DNA of 64,000 bases from Candidatus Viadribacter manganicus (GCF_001679665.1 NZ_CP013244.1:310001-374000); one strand, 5' to 3'. Shown: positions 1 through 10,618, counted from the stretch's first letter. Notes: a model not told the origin generated them from the letters alone. Numbers and translations are program-made.

Positions 1-795
1 GCCGCTGTGCTGGTCGGCCTTGGCTTCACGAGCGTTTACGCTTGGCGCGTTGCGGCCGAAGAGGAACGCCTCAACATCGCACTTGCCGCCGTGCAGGCGG
101 TGCTATCGCGCGAACAGACACTCTCGGCATTAGGTGGCCTGGCCGCAGCAGCCGCGCACGAACTCGGCACGCCGCTCGCAACCATTCACCTCGTCGCCAA
201 AGAGATGACGCGCGAATTGAGTCCAGACGATCCACGTTACGAAGATCTCCAATTGCTCGTGACCCAGAGCGAGCGTTGTCGCGGCATCCTTGCGCAACTC
301 TCCGCCAATCGTGAACGCGGCGACGTCATGATCCAGCGTGCGCCGATCCGTTCGCTGCTGGAAGAAGTCACCTCACCGCACGAAGGCTTGGGCGCTGAGA
401 TCGTCATTGTGACGGAAGGCGAAGGGGCCCTTGAAGTCCGCCGTATGCCAGAAATCGTTCACGCACTTGGCGGGTTCGTTGAGAACGCGGTTGGGTTCGC
501 CCGCTCGCGCGTCGAGATAGAGGCGCGCTGGACGCGCGATGACGTCGAGATCGTTGTGCGTGACGATGGGCCCGGATTTGCTTCCGCTATCCTCAACCGT
601 CTGGGTGAGCCCTACCTGACAGAGCGCGACGAAGAAGGCATCGCTGGCGGTCTTGGCCTTGGCTTCTTCATTTCTAAAACACTGCTGGAGCGGACCGGCG
701 CGAAGCTGGAGGTTCGCAACCGCCGTCCGCCAAACAGAGGCGCTTTGGTCAAAGCCGTCTGGCCGCGAGCCTCCATCGAAGCGCCCGCGCTTTGA
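1..795 (+). CDS. regB: Redox sensor histidine kinase RegB/PrrB/ActS type, 3' part
   Basis: This is the cytoplasmic kinase half of a RegB/PrrB/ActS sensor, which adjusts RegA phosphorylation to redox state; the N-terminal membrane domain lies beyond the left edge. Visible are the family-type H-box AHELGTPL (phospho-His about residue 53 of the visible part), an N-box with ENAVGFA, a DDGPGF G1 box and a GGLGLGFF G2 box. A cysteine in SERCRGIL lies exactly 40 residues after the His, the same spacing as the redox-active Cys265 to His225 in Rhodobacter RegB, so redox sensing is probably retained (established for the family, inferred here). The response regulator follows 50 bases downstream, presumably in the same operon. 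The reading frame is open to base 1, so the first in-frame start codon in the window is internal. Confidence 0.92.
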   Translation, partial: AAVLVGLGFTSVYAWRVAAEEERLNIALAAVQAVLSREQTLSALGGLAAAAAHELGTPLATIHLVAKEMTRELSPDDPRYEDLQLLVTQSERCRGILAQLSANRERGDVMIQRAPIRSLLEEVTSPHEGLGAEIVIVTEGEGALEVRRMPEIVHALGGFVENAVGFARSRVEIEARWTRDDVEIVVRDDGPGFASAILNRLGEPYLTERDEEGIAGGLGLGFFISKTLLERTGAKLEVRNRRPPNRGALVKAVWPRASIEAPAL

Positions 796-845
796 AATCG
801 CAGATAAAGTAGCTAGATAAGACCTAGCTGGAGCCTCGTGAGCTG

Positions 846-1394
846 ATGACCACCGAAGCGCCCCTAGAAGGCGAAAAAACTCTCCTCATTCTTGATGACG
901 ACGCGGCGTTCCGCACGCGTTTGGCGCGTGCGTTGGAGCAACGCGGCTTTGAGGTGCTTGCCGCATCAAGCGTGGCCGAAGCGAGCGAAATCACGACAAA
1001 GACCCCGCCGGCATATGCGGTCCTCGATCTGCGCCTCGAGGACGGCTCGGGCCTCGCGGTCGTTGAAGCACTGAACAAGAGCCGCCCCGACTGTCGCGTC
1101 GTGATCCTGACGGGCTATGGCGCCATCGCGACCGCGGTGGCCGCAGTGAAGGCTGGCGCCATCGATTATCTGGCAAAGCCCGCCGATCCCGAAGACATCG
1201 TCAAAGCCTTGCTGGCCTCGCCGGATGAAAAACCCGAGCCGCCAGAAAATCCGATGTCGGCAGATCGCATCCGCTGGGAGCATATTCAGCGCGTCTACGA
1301 ATTGTGCGGTCACAACGTGTCCGAGACCGCCCGACGCCTCAACATGCACCGCCGCACGCTGCAGCGCATTTTGGCCAAGCGCGCACCGCGTTAA
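846..1394 (+). CDS. regA: Response regulator RegA/PrrA/ActR
   Basis: 182-residue single-receiver regulator with a Fis-type helix-turn-helix, the usual size for RegA/ActR. The receiver domain (about residues 11-125) has the acidic pocket DDD at 17-19, the phospho-acceptor Asp61 in VLDLRLEDG, and the conserved Lys in LAKPAD. A short proline-containing linker leads to the C-terminal HTH (about 140-178, SETARRLNMHRRTLQRIL), which is nearly identical across the family. It should be phosphorylated by the adjacent kinase and control respiration, carbon or redox genes; the regulon cannot be read from this window. The ATG is preceded by a GGAG about 10 bases upstream. Confidence 0.95.
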   Translation: MTTEAPLEGEKTLLILDDDAAFRTRLARALEQRGFEVLAASSVAEASEITTKTPPAYAVLDLRLEDGSGLAVVEALNKSRPDCRVVILTGYGAIATAVAAVKAGAIDYLAKPADPEDIVKALLASPDEKPEPPENPMSADRIRWEHIQRVYELCGHNVSETARRLNMHRRTLQRILAKRAPR

Positions 1395-1412
1395 CGGGCC
1401 ACGTCGCCAAAG

Positions 1413-1421
1413 TTATCCACA
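1413..1421 (+). promoter_or_regulatory. Single consensus DnaA box
   Basis: TTATCCACA matches the strongest DnaA-box consensus exactly. It lies in the 135-base gap between regA and the next small gene. I saw no second box or AT-rich unwinding element nearby, so it is not an origin. A perfect 9-mer on either strand is expected roughly once per 130 kb by chance. Confidence 0.35.
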
Positions 1422-1529
1422 ACCGGAACATGAAGCCTTCGCAAGTCGTCGCGCTTCATCGTTGGCGCATCCGTTTCGATACGATAACGACAATGAGCGC
1501 ACCCCGCGCACGACATAAGGTTGAGGGAC

Positions 1530-1766
1530 ATGTCCAACTGGTTTGCAGACAAGCTCGGGCCCGATCCGCGCTTCAGTGGGCAGAACAAGCCTGGACAGGC
1601 CGCCCCCGCGCCACGCGCGCAGGCCGCGCCGCCACAGGCGAAGGCGGCGCCACAACCCGCTCGCGCCCCGGAGCCACAGCGCCAGCAAGCACCCGCACCA
1701 CAACCCGCGCCAAAGCCAGCCCCGCCACCACAAGAGCCGCCGAAGAAGAAAAAGGGCTGGTTCTAG
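1530..1766 (+). CDS. Small proline/alanine-rich protein with KKKKGWF tail
   Basis: 78 residues if translation starts at the ATG at 1530, which follows GAGGGA; an in-frame TTG at 1521 would overlap that ribosome binding site. The N-terminus (MSNWFADKLGPDPRF) could form a short amphipathic helix. Residues about 20-70 are a disordered Pro/Ala/Gln tract, and the chain ends in a basic-aromatic KKKKGWF. There is no signal peptide or transmembrane segment. I do not recognise a family. The aromatic motif at each end joined by a PA-rich linker suggests a membrane- or nucleic-acid-tethered linker protein, but that is speculation. It converges on the acyltransferase gene with a 7-base gap. Confidence 0.6.
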   Translation: MSNWFADKLGPDPRFSGQNKPGQAAPAPRAQAAPPQAKAAPQPARAPEPQRQQAPAPQPAPKPAPPPQEPPKKKKGWF

Positions 1767-1773
1767 TAACGGG

Positions 1774-2862
1774 CTACTTGGCCGCTCGCTTCGGCAGTCT
1801 GATGCGTTCAAGAGGCGCAAACAGCAGTCCCAGTGCGACCGTAAGCACGATCGCGGCGATCCACACGACGTAGATGCTGAGCCCCCACTCGCCACCGGCA
1901 TATGCCGCGAGCGAGTAGGCAAGGCCTTGCCAGAGATAGAGCGAGTAACCAGCACGCATAAACGGCTCCAGCAATGGAGAGGCCGCAAGTGTGTTGAGTT
2001 GACCCGCATTGATGAGGCGCCCACAAATGAGCAACACGCCGATCCAAGCACACGAAAACAAGAAGAAGATCGCGTTCGGCGGAAACTTATTGTGCTGCAT
2101 GTCGATCGTCACACTCGCGGGTAGCAGCCACGCAGCCGCGAACATCCCCGCCAACGCGAACACAAGAACGATGGCGTAATCACCGACGCTCCAGCGCTTA
2201 GGCATCGCGGCCAAAGTAAAACCGAAGGCCGCCCAGAATGAGTAGAACACAACGTTCTTAATCAGTTGGTCGTCCAACGGCGCAGGGAACGTGAACTGAC
2301 CTAGTCCCCAAACCAAAAGGCCCGCACTCACAGCAAGCATCCAAGGCTTCACAAACGCGGGCAAACGCGCGGACGCAAAGACTGGCATGAGCGCGGTGAC
2401 GAGTAGGAACGGCGCGACAAACCACAGATGCCAACTCAGCATTTTCCAGGTGTGTCCGGCGCCGCGCGTCACGGGATTGAGCCATGACCACAACCGCGCT
2501 GCACCCTCGGCGAGGCTGAGTTCACCGTCCCACTTAATGGCGCTCACCAAGACGGCCGCACTCAAAACATAGACTGCGTAGGGCACATAGATGCGAACGC
2601 CGCGGCGCAGCAGAAAATCAAAATAGTTCGCCGGTTTGAGACGCCCCTGCTTGGCGCCCTCACCCAGAAAATATGCAGCGCCTGTGATCAGGAAGATCGG
2701 CGGCATCTCAAAAAGCAACAACGAGCCTGGGCCGCGCGGCGCCACCCCAAGCCAGAATATGCCGTGGATCACGATAATGACCCACGCCATCAACAATCCA
2801 CGCGCTACATCAAGGCCAGCGTTGCGACCCGATTCGATTGGGGGCGCAGGCGCGTCGCTCAA
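1774..2862 (-). CDS. Acyltransferase family 3 membrane protein
   Basis: 362-residue integral membrane protein with about ten hydrophobic segments, typical of acyltransferase-3 (OafB/OpgC/NodX-like) enzymes that transfer acyl groups to extracytoplasmic glycans. The N-terminal signature is GLDVARGLLMAWVIIVIHG, with the family's conserved His in the first membrane helix. Translation probably starts at TTG 2862, which overlaps the stop of the upstream NamZ-like gene as TTGA; this implies translational coupling. The acceptor is unknown. Linkage to a DUF1343 gene makes a peptidoglycan or envelope sugar plausible, but that is inference. Confidence 0.82.
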   Translation of the reverse strand: MSDAPAPPIESGRNAGLDVARGLLMAWVIIVIHGIFWLGVAPRGPGSLLLFEMPPIFLITGAAYFLGEGAKQGRLKPANYFDFLLRRGVRIYVPYAVYVLSAAVLVSAIKWDGELSLAEGAARLWSWLNPVTRGAGHTWKMLSWHLWFVAPFLLVTALMPVFASARLPAFVKPWMLAVSAGLLVWGLGQFTFPAPLDDQLIKNVVFYSFWAAFGFTLAAMPKRWSVGDYAIVLVFALAGMFAAAWLLPASVTIDMQHNKFPPNAIFFLFSCAWIGVLLICGRLINAGQLNTLAASPLLEPFMRAGYSLYLWQGLAYSLAAYAGGEWGLSIYVVWIAAIVLTVALGLLFAPLERIRLPKRAAK

Positions 2863-4064
2863 TAGATCAGGTGCTTTGCGCGTTCAGCGATCCAGGCCTG
2901 CTCATCGGGCACGGTTATCGCATCGAGATCGCCAGCGACAGTGTCGGGCTCGTCCACCCATTCACGCAGCAACGGCGATCCGTTGATCACGTCGATCGCA
3001 AGTTTGTCGAACACGTATTCGTACGAGAACTCACGCCACAATTCATAGTCAGGATAGAGCCGCCTGATAGCCTTGAAAGCGAGCGCCTGCACTCGCCAAG
3101 GCTTGAAGGCCTCGTGATTATAGTGCGCGGGATCTTCGCAGTGAATTTGAACACCGTGGCAGAGTTCGCCCTCCCATTTGTGAAAGGTCGGCTCGAACCA
3201 AATCTCTCGCAGCTTACATCCGGCGAGCCACTGCGGCGCGAACCGCTCCATCTCGTTCAACACATCGCGCGCGTTGATGTCGGCTGCGCCGAATATCTCG
3301 AGCGGCCGCGTCGTGCCGCGTCCCTCAGATAGCGTGGCGCCTTCCACCATCACCGTGCCGGCATAAGCGCGCGCCATCCAAAGGTTTGGCGCGTTGGGTG
3401 AAGGGTTGACCCAGGTACGCTCGCCTAACGGCCAGCCGTAACCGGGCGCGTCGTCGGGCCGATAACCTTCCATCTCAATGACACGATACCTGACGTTGAG
3501 TTTGTAGTGCTCGATGAACCAATGACCGAGTTCGCCAAGCGTAAGGCCGTGCCGCATCGGAATCGGGCCGGCGCCCACAAAACTCTCCCAGCCACGGCGC
3601 AGCGTTAGCCCTTCAACCGGCCGGCCGGCGGGATTTGGGCGATCCAGAACCCAGACTTCCTTGCCGTCAGCAGCGCAGGCCTCAATCATGTAGAGAAGCG
3701 TCGTGATGAACGTGTAGATGCGGCAGCCAAGGTCCTGCAGATCGATCAGGACGACATCGAACGTTGACATCATCTGGCCAGTTGGCCTGCGCTGATCGCC
3801 GTAGAGGCTGAACACCGGGATGCCGTGGGCTGGATCGGTGTAGTCACGCGACTCCACCATATTGTCCTGCTTATCGCCCTTCATACCGTGCTGCGGCCCG
3901 AACGCAGCCGAGATGTTCACATCGTCCAGCGCCATAAGCGCATCAAGCGAGTGGGTAAGATTGCGCGTCACCGAAGCTGGATGCGCCACTAACGCCACGC
4001 GCTTGCCTTTCAACGCCGCACGCAACGACGCATCTTCCAGCAGGCGATCAATGCCGAACTTCAT
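2859..4064 (-). CDS. DUF1343 protein, NamZ-like exo-N-acetylmuramidase family
   Basis: 401 residues matching the DUF1343 family throughout: GKRVALVAHPASVTR near the N-terminus, AAFGPQHGMKGDKQDN, VVLIDLQDLGCRIYTF and WVLDRPNPAGRP. The characterised member NamZ of Bacillus removes MurNAc from the non-reducing end of peptidoglycan fragments. Unlike secreted members, this protein begins MKFGIDRLLED with no visible signal peptide, so it probably acts on recycled muropeptides in the cytoplasm (inference). It overlaps the DOMON-like gene upstream (ATGA) and the acyltransferase downstream (TTGA), giving a three-gene coupled unit. Confidence 0.85.
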   Translation of the reverse strand: MKFGIDRLLEDASLRAALKGKRVALVAHPASVTRNLTHSLDALMALDDVNISAAFGPQHGMKGDKQDNMVESRDYTDPAHGIPVFSLYGDQRRPTGQMMSTFDVVLIDLQDLGCRIYTFITTLLYMIEACAADGKEVWVLDRPNPAGRPVEGLTLRRGWESFVGAGPIPMRHGLTLGELGHWFIEHYKLNVRYRVIEMEGYRPDDAPGYGWPLGERTWVNPSPNAPNLWMARAYAGTVMVEGATLSEGRGTTRPLEIFGAADINARDVLNEMERFAPQWLAGCKLREIWFEPTFHKWEGELCHGVQIHCEDPAHYNHEAFKPWRVQALAFKAIRRLYPDYELWREFSYEYVFDKLAIDVINGSPLLREWVDEPDTVAGDLDAITVPDEQAWIAERAKHLIY

Positions 4065-4582
4065 GCCAGCTCCAAAACAAAACCATCTGAGTGATGAAAG
4101 TCCGCCTTGCCCGGTGGATGCTTCAACGCCCAGTACGACTTAGCCCCGTCCGTCTCTTCAATGACCGCCGTCAGCGCCAACTGCCAAGGCTCATCGTTGG
4201 CCGGCAGATAAATTAGCGCATCGACATCGATATGCGTGGCGTTAGCGCCTGTAATGATCGCGGGCGGCGAGAGCTCCGCCAGCGCCATACCCTCGCGATA
4301 ATCCGTGAAGTGGTAAGCTGCCCATTTGCTCGAAGGCGACAAATTGAACTCGTAATAACCAGCACCCGGAGCTGCCTCGACGAACGCCTCAAAACACGTC
4401 GTCCGCCACAGATCATCGGTCCGCTGGGGCTCAGACGGAGGCGCAAGACTGATGCTCGCGATCCGCCCGGCGACGGTGTAGCGCAACGCTAAAATTCCGG
4501 GCTCCGGACGAGCGACGGCGACATCGATCCGATCGACGGCGGCGCTTGGCGTGTCCGAATGGCAAATCAATTGGTGCAGCAC
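4061..4582 (-). CDS. DOMON-like domain protein
   Basis: 173 residues starting at GTG 4582. The pattern of short beta strands with TTCFEAFVEAAPGAGYYEFNLSPSSKWA-type core (about residues 60-90) is that of alphaproteobacterial DOMON-like proteins, whose beta-sandwich is related to carbohydrate- and cytochrome-binding folds. No signal peptide or heme ligand set is evident. Its stop overlaps the start of the NamZ-like gene by ATGA, so the two are probably co-translated. The family has no settled function; a sugar-binding accessory role beside the muramidase is inference only. Confidence 0.7.
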   Translation of the reverse strand: MLHQLICHSDTPSAAVDRIDVAVARPEPGILALRYTVAGRIASISLAPPSEPQRTDDLWRTTCFEAFVEAAPGAGYYEFNLSPSSKWAAYHFTDYREGMALAELSPPAIITGANATHIDVDALIYLPANDEPWQLALTAVIEETDGAKSYWALKHPPGKADFHHSDGFVLELA

Positions 4583-4655
4583 GGCGCACGCCTAGCACAT
4601 CGAGAGTTTAAGAACGCAGTAACGCCCTGCTTCAGAGGCAACGAAACACCCAACT

Positions 4656-5465
4656 TTATGGGCTTGGCGGGGCGGCTTTCGGCGCAAACAACCAAAACGC
4701 TGCAGCGCCGAAGGGCGTCGATGCGCTGAACACCCAGCCATCAAACGCCGAGCCGCTCCATGTCGCGCCGGCGCCGAAAAGCTGCACCGAAACCGGCAGG
4801 AACGAGAGCGCATGCGAGGCTGTATCGGCGTAAATTGTTCCGACGCCCAAAGCGATAGCGATGAGCCAAAGCCAACGAGGCTTCAGCCCAGGCCGAAACA
4901 GTGCGATCCAAAATGTTACCAGTATGAACAGCGGGAAGATCACCGCCGCCGCGATCACAGCCTGCACCGCCGGAGGCTCCGCCATAAAGTCGAATGTTCG
5001 CGCTGCAAGCTCCTGGCGCGACATCACGTTCACATGGAAACCCGAGACCTTCCATGGGTCACGTGCAGCGACGCGATAGAGCGTCGTCTCGGCACGTACA
5101 ACGTGGCCGGGATATTCGTACTCCCGCACACCCCAAAAGCGATTGCCGTCCGCGCCAGTGGCAATGCGAAACGTCGTGAGGCGCGACGATGTCGCCTGGC
5201 CCGTCGGCAACAAAGCCTGAATGCGATCGATCTCGGCTTGCGTCGCCTCGTTGCTCGCGACCAAGCTCGCGATCACTTCAGCATCGCGCCCGTGCGAGAC
5301 ATTGTCGTAGGGCGCGACGAGCGCCGCCATGTCTTCTGGACTTACACCCGGCACATTGCTGAAATCCGGCCTCCAGATCCCTGCCCCCATGACGCCGAGG
5401 GTCGCCATACCGCCGATGACGAACACACCCGCCAAGAGTGCGAGACTTGAGCGTCCCCAAGGCAT
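4656..5465 (-). CDS. Multi-pass membrane protein of unknown function
   Basis: 269 residues from the ATG at 5465, chosen because AAGGAGC lies 5-11 bases upstream; a longer reading frame reaches 5519 without such support. There is one N-terminal transmembrane helix ([19 protein letters not shown]), an extracytoplasmic domain of about 130 residues, then three closely spaced helices in the last 100 residues. I recognise no catalytic motif or named family. It lies upstream of the DOMON-like/NamZ/acyltransferase unit with a 73-base gap and is divergent from tyrS. Confidence 0.7.
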   Translation of the reverse strand: MPWGRSSLALLAGVFVIGGMATLGVMGAGIWRPDFSNVPGVSPEDMAALVAPYDNVSHGRDAEVIASLVASNEATQAEIDRIQALLPTGQATSSRLTTFRIATGADGNRFWGVREYEYPGHVVRAETTLYRVAARDPWKVSGFHVNVMSRQELAARTFDFMAEPPAVQAVIAAAVIFPLFILVTFWIALFRPGLKPRWLWLIAIALGVGTIYADTASHALSFLPVSVQLFGAGATWSGSAFDGWVFSASTPFGAAAFWLFAPKAAPPSP

Positions 5466-5720
5466 GCACGCTCCTTGTTTTATCGCGAGGAGTATCGAGG
5501 AGCCACCGGAAGACCGCAACGACTGCGTTGGTTGAGCCTCCTTGACCGGCAGCGACGCTGCGGCGTAGCAACGGCGACATGTCGACGTCGGCCGCCCTCG
5601 TCCAAAACTATTACCGCCCGCTCAATTAGCGGGCCGCGACAGCACGCCCGCCACACAGGCCGGGATGTGCGCTCGACAAAGACACAGCTCCGGCCCCAAA
5701 AGTCCGCCAGGAGTTTACCC

Positions 5721-6977
5721 TTGACCACCGAAGCCAACCTCCAGTCCCCATTCCTCCGCGACGCCGTCGCGCGTGGTCAGTTCCACCAATGCACTGACCT
5801 TGAAGGATTGGACAAAGCCGCGCTCGCGGGCGTCACCGGCTATATCGGCTTCGACATGACGGCGCCGTCGCTGCACGTCGGCAACCTCACACAAATCATG
5901 TACCTACGCCGCCTTCAGCAGGCAGGCGGCAAGCCGATCGTGCTCCTTGGCGGCGGCACGACGCGGGTCGGCGATCCTTCTGGCAAGGAAGAGATGCGCC
6001 AGCTCTTGAGCGAAGAGCAGATCGTCAAGAACACGAACTCCATTCGCGGCACGTTCGAGAAATTTCTGAAATTCGGCGACGGGCCGAGCGACGCAACCCT
6101 CGTCGACAATTCCGAGTGGCTCTTAAAGCTCAACTATCTGGAGTTCCTGCGCACGGTTGGCCGCCACATGAGCGTCAACCGCATGCTTTCGATGGACAGC
6201 GTGAAGCTGCGGCTTGAGCGCGAGCAGCCAATGAGCTTCATCGAGTTCAACTACATGATCCTACAGGCCTACGACTTCGTAGAGCTGAAGAAGCGCTACA
6301 ATTGTTCATTGCAGATGGGCGGCTCAGATCAGTGGGGCAACATCGTCAACGGCGTCGAACTCGGCCGTCGCATGGAGAGCTACAACCTCTTCGGCCTCAC
6401 ACAGCCGCTGATCACCACGGCGTCAGGCGCCAAGATGGGAAAAACCGCAGATGGCGCTGTTTGGCTCAACGCCGATATGAAAAGCCCGTACGAATACTGG
6501 CAATACTGGCGCAACAGCGAAGACGCCGACGTCGGCCGCTTCTTGAAGATCTTCACCGACTTGCCGCTCCACGAGATAGCGCGCCTCGAAGCGCTTCAAG
6601 GCGCTGAGATCAATGACGCAAAGAAAGTGCTCGCAACCGAGGCGACGGCGCTTCTCCACGGTCGTGACGAAGCCAACAAAGCGCAAGAAGCAGCGCGCGC
6701 GACATTCGAACAAGGCGCTCGGAGCGACAACCTTCCGACCTTCCCCGTGACGAGCGATGAGCTCGCTCAGGGACTTCGCGTGACCGCGGCGTTCACACGC
6801 GCGGAATTGGTCGCGTCGAATGGTGAAGCCAAGCGCCATATCAGCGCAGGCGCGCTCCGCGTGAACGACAACGCAATCTCGGACGAAGCAGCGATGCTCA
6901 CCAGCGCCGATGTTGTCGACGGCGCGATCAAACTCTCGCTCGGCAAGAAGAAGCACGCGCTGTTGCGCGTAACTTAG
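5721..6977 (+). CDS. tyrS: Tyrosine-tRNA ligase
   Basis: Class I tyrosyl-tRNA synthetase, 418 residues from TTG 5721, which has AGGAG seven bases upstream; the frame extends upstream to 5475 but that part does not look like TyrS. Visible are the HIGH-type motif LHVGN (about residue 52), [15 protein letters not shown], the tyrosine-site GGSDQWGNI, the KMSKS-type loop KMGKT (about residue 237) and a C-terminal S4 RNA-binding domain (about 350-412). Its stop overlaps the stop of the convergent AsmA-like gene (TTAG at 6974-6977). A 7-bp inverted repeat (GCCCGCT/AGCGGGC) lies about 90 bases upstream of the start. Confidence 0.95.
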   Translation: MTTEANLQSPFLRDAVARGQFHQCTDLEGLDKAALAGVTGYIGFDMTAPSLHVGNLTQIMYLRRLQQAGGKPIVLLGGGTTRVGDPSGKEEMRQLLSEEQIVKNTNSIRGTFEKFLKFGDGPSDATLVDNSEWLLKLNYLEFLRTVGRHMSVNRMLSMDSVKLRLEREQPMSFIEFNYMILQAYDFVELKKRYNCSLQMGGSDQWGNIVNGVELGRRMESYNLFGLTQPLITTASGAKMGKTADGAVWLNADMKSPYEYWQYWRNSEDADVGRFLKIFTDLPLHEIARLEALQGAEINDAKKVLATEATALLHGRDEANKAQEAARATFEQGARSDNLPTFPVTSDELAQGLRVTAAFTRAELVASNGEAKRHISAGALRVNDNAISDEAAMLTSADVVDGAIKLSLGKKKHALLRVT

Positions 6978-9900
6978 GGCAACGCATCCAACAGCGTACC
7001 GCCGCCACCCGCTTCTGTCGGCGTGTTCGGGTCGGGTGCGATTGGCGTCGAGCCTGACGGGTTGAACATGTGGGCGCCGCCTGTGTTGCGCGCAGGCGCT
7101 TCGGCTTCACGCTGCGGCACGGGCTCGAATATGCGGCGCAAGATGCCCGGCGTCAGCGCAGAGACGGGGTTCACACCCACGCGCGGCTCCGCAGCATGGC
7201 CATTGATCGAATAGGTCATCCCGAACACGCCTTCGCCGCGACGTGACACCAACAAGTCGCCGATCACCGGGATGCTGCCAAGCATTGAGAGATTGAGCAT
7301 TGGTGAGGGGGCGACGACGCCGTCAATATCGAGATTGTCGCGCGTGATATCGTAACTACCAGCCCCGGTGAGCCCCAGCGATGGGCCAGCCATACGACCT
7401 TCCGCGAACTGCAGACGATTGTTCGCATACGTCATCTCGGCGTCGAGCGCCAGGAAACCGATGCCGTCGCCGTTGAGCATTTCAGTTAGCCCCGTCAGCG
7501 AACCCGCGGACGAAAGAAGTCGCGCCATCGCAGGCAAGCGCACGACCTGGAAGTCGCGCATGCCAACGTTAAAGCGCGCTTGGCTCTGAGCGCCGCCGCG
7601 CCAATCGCCATCAGCCGACGCGGCGCCGCCAACGACGTTCTCCGCCCCCGTCAGCGCACGAACCGCAAAGCCCGCATCACCCGCGCGAAAACGCACACGG
7701 CTACGCGCGTCGCCGGCGCGCTGGCCTAATGTCAGTGAGAATGACTCTCCTCCCGGGGAACGCCCTTCGGCGGAGAGCGTCATCAAGCCCTCACGCACCG
7801 TCGCCACGTGCACGTTTGCGTCCGCCAAGGTCGCGCCACCGCGCATCTTTAGCCGATCGACAATCACACTTGCGCGCATGGCGCCAGAATCGAGCGTTGA
7901 GCCTTGTGCAGCTGTTGGCGTGGCCGTCCCGCCTTCGGGCGGCGCCTGCGATCCCATGAAGGGCTCGGCGTTGAACATGGCGCCGCGAATACTCACCACC
8001 AGAGCGCCGTCTTGAGCGCGCGCGGCGGTTAAGCGCGCATCGGCGCTGCCTTCGACCACGAGGCGCGGTAGATCGACTTCCATCAGTGTGTTGTCGCGCG
8101 CCAACCGCACGCGCCCTTGAGCGAGCAATCCGCCGCCACGGGCGTCGATATCATTGAACGCCAAACCACCATCACTCTGGCGCTGAACAACAAAGCGCGC
8201 CGAAGCCGCTTGGCCCGCACGCTTGGTCCAGAAGTCACGCGGCAATTGCACCGCAGCGTTGCGCAGATCAAGATCGATACGCGCATTGTCAACGTCAAAG
8301 CCGCGGCCCTGACCGGTAACGGTCACGCCAATGCGCCCTTGCGCATAACGTGCAACCGGATACCCGAGCCGTTCCAAATCATTCGCGTCGAAATCGCCGG
8401 AAATTTGATATTCGGACGACGACGCGTCATCCGGACGGCCAATATATTCGGTCCAGCGCACATTCTGGATCGCGGAATCGCCGGCGCGAATGGGGCCGCT
8501 CACAGTGACGGCGCGCTGGTCACCGCGCACAGTCAGCTGCCCGTTGCTCAGCGCCACGTTCCGCGTCGACATGTTGCCGGCGAAGTCACGGATTGCACCG
8601 TCAACCGTAAACCGCCACGCTTCAAACGGCGCATCGCGCACCATCGGGCGTTGGATCCGCACGTTTACGCTACCACGCCCAGTCGCGCTCGCCGCATCGA
8701 TCGGCAGTCGCTCACCGAGCGAAATAGGCTCCATGGCGAGCACTTCGAGCAACGGACGCGCATCGCCGTCCACGTGTGCGGAGATCGTCATCATCTGACC
8801 ATCGGGCTTAAACCGCGGCGCCTCGATGCGGCCGTTGGTGACAGGCATGCCGTGGAAGCGCGCTTCAGGCACCACCATGCTGAAACTGTTGCCGCGCAAA
8901 ATGCCCGATCCGCGCGCGTGCGTGACCGGCGACATCGTAGAAATGAATTCCATCGACGCACTGTCGACGTTGAAGCGCACGTCGATGGCGTCGTCCTGGA
9001 GCGCGCCGTCGATCAGGTCACCAGGCAGGACGTTGATATGAACGGTGGCGTCCGTGACGCGTCCACCAGTGATCGTTCGTGCGAGGTATTCACGCACGCT
9101 CTCGCCGAGACCCACCGGCCACATGTGCATGACGGCGCGCGCATCGACGGCGCCTTCAAGCGCGCCATCAAGCTGCACTCCGGTGTGAGCGCTACCATCG
9201 ACATCAGTCCAATAAAGCCGGCCAGTCCCGTTGAACCTGCCGTCGCCGGCCCGGGCGGTGATCCGGCTGACATTCACGGTGCGCTGCGCCGAAATAATTG
9301 AGCCGGCAACCTCCACGTTCGTAATCGCAAGCGGTTCGGCAAACGTGCCAGGCACATCAACACGCATCGAGGGCAGCGAAATGTTGAACGCCGCCGGCTC
9401 GTTGGGCGCAGCACGCATGATTGCGGAAACATCACGGACGCGAATATCGCCGCCGATGCGCGTGCGATCTCCCGCCAGCGCGATCTGATCGATTATGAGT
9501 TCGTCGCTATCGATATCGTAATGTCCGTGGAGGCGCCCGCCACTGAGACTTAAGCGATCGCCGGCAACATCGGCAGAACCTTCGCCAATGACGACGTCGC
9601 CTTCAAAGCGATTGACGCCGGCTTCACGGTCCATGCCCACCGAGATGTTCATGGTGACGGGGGCGTCTAGACCCGCGAATGGTCCGAGCGCCGCTTGTGA
9701 GAACAACGCGCGAGGCCGCGCATTCTGCGCGCCGAATTCAATCAGAGCGCTTTGAAAGCGCGTATCAGTTGTGATGCGCAGCGTCGCCGGCGCTATACCT
9801 TCGGCGCCCTCCAGCTCAGCGCTTCCAAACAACGCCAATGATCGTCCGCGACGGGCAAGTTCGATGCTCGCCGCATCAGCTGTCCAGCGGCCGCCACCCG

Positions 9901-10486
9901 ATTCATCGATGAGCGTGAGCGCCGCGCCGCGCACCGAGACCTCGCGCAAACTTCCGCCGGCGCCAACCGGTTTGAACGCAGCCTCCATGCTGTCGAGCAC
10001 GCGCGCAACACGCTCTTCGAGCGTCTCGTTGGTGATAACGGCGGGAATGATGATGTCCGGCGGGGACCCTTCTGGACCGAACGCGATATGCATCGCGCCG
10101 TTGGGCCTCCGCGTGAAAGTAATCGCGCCGCCGATAAATTCCGCGCGCGAGACAGAGATGCGCCCGATCAGGAGCGGTAGCACATCGAGCGATATCCGCG
10201 CTTCATCCGAGCGCGAAAGCACGCCGCCGCGCCCGTCCTCGACCGTCACCCCAATCGCGCGCAGTTCGAGCGCGCCACGTGGATTCCAGGCCAGCTCCAC
10301 CCGCTCGATCCCGACCGGCCGGCCAGACCGCGCCTGGCTAAGCTCGGTTTCGATCTGATCGCGCATTGAATTGAGTTCGATGGGGCCCTGGCTGAAGCGC
10401 CACCAAGCGACCCCGACACCGATTGCGAGCGCCGCAACCAGTCCAAGTAAAATCTCGACAGCAATGAGCGTCGAGCGGCGTATCAT
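6974..10486 (-). CDS. AsmA/YhdP-like envelope protein
   Basis: 1170-residue protein with one N-terminal transmembrane helix (about residues 8-28) and a very long beta-rich periplasmic part. The DUF3971-type middle region and the AsmA-like C-terminal region (about 950-1100, ending with the [18 protein letters not shown] stretch) place it with the YhdP/TamB/AsmA superfamily. Those proteins are thought to form hydrophobic grooves that carry phospholipid to the outer membrane. The last 70 residues are Pro/Gly-rich. It converges on tyrS with overlapping stops and diverges from bcp across 132 bases. The size is near that of E. coli YhdP; substrate specificity cannot be read from the sequence. Confidence 0.85.
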   Translation of the reverse strand: MIRRSTLIAVEILLGLVAALAIGVGVAWWRFSQGPIELNSMRDQIETELSQARSGRPVGIERVELAWNPRGALELRAIGVTVEDGRGGVLSRSDEARISLDVLPLLIGRISVSRAEFIGGAITFTRRPNGAMHIAFGPEGSPPDIIIPAVITNETLEERVARVLDSMEAAFKPVGAGGSLREVSVRGAALTLIDESGGGRWTADAASIELARRGRSLALFGSAELEGAEGIAPATLRITTDTRFQSALIEFGAQNARPRALFSQAALGPFAGLDAPVTMNISVGMDREAGVNRFEGDVVIGEGSADVAGDRLSLSGGRLHGHYDIDSDELIIDQIALAGDRTRIGGDIRVRDVSAIMRAAPNEPAAFNISLPSMRVDVPGTFAEPLAITNVEVAGSIISAQRTVNVSRITARAGDGRFNGTGRLYWTDVDGSAHTGVQLDGALEGAVDARAVMHMWPVGLGESVREYLARTITGGRVTDATVHINVLPGDLIDGALQDDAIDVRFNVDSASMEFISTMSPVTHARGSGILRGNSFSMVVPEARFHGMPVTNGRIEAPRFKPDGQMMTISAHVDGDARPLLEVLAMEPISLGERLPIDAASATGRGSVNVRIQRPMVRDAPFEAWRFTVDGAIRDFAGNMSTRNVALSNGQLTVRGDQRAVTVSGPIRAGDSAIQNVRWTEYIGRPDDASSSEYQISGDFDANDLERLGYPVARYAQGRIGVTVTGQGRGFDVDNARIDLDLRNAAVQLPRDFWTKRAGQAASARFVVQRQSDGGLAFNDIDARGGGLLAQGRVRLARDNTLMEVDLPRLVVEGSADARLTAARAQDGALVVSIRGAMFNAEPFMGSQAPPEGGTATPTAAQGSTLDSGAMRASVIVDRLKMRGGATLADANVHVATVREGLMTLSAEGRSPGGESFSLTLGQRAGDARSRVRFRAGDAGFAVRALTGAENVVGGAASADGDWRGGAQSQARFNVGMRDFQVVRLPAMARLLSSAGSLTGLTEMLNGDGIGFLALDAEMTYANNRLQFAEGRMAGPSLGLTGAGSYDITRDNLDIDGVVAPSPMLNLSMLGSIPVIGDLLVSRRGEGVFGMTYSINGHAAEPRVGVNPVSALTPGILRRIFEPVPQREAEAPARNTGGAHMFNPSGSTPIAPDPNTPTEAGGGGTLLDALP

Positions 10487-10618
10487 CCGGCGTGCTCCAG
10501 CGCCCCGCGCAAGTATCTAGCGCGCTTTAGGAATTTGACGCAAAGCAAAGCCCCAGCCCGATCGCAGCTGGCGACGAACCGAACGGCCCAAGGGCCGCGA
10601 GCCTGGAGGTGGCTCCCG

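Noticed and set aside
1413..1421. Replication origin
   Set aside because: Only one DnaA box, no AT-rich element and no origin-linked genes nearby.
8117..9301. 394-codon plus-strand frame opposite the AsmA-like gene
   Set aside because: Antisense shadow; no ribosome binding site, no recognisable domain, and it lies wholly inside a well-supported gene.
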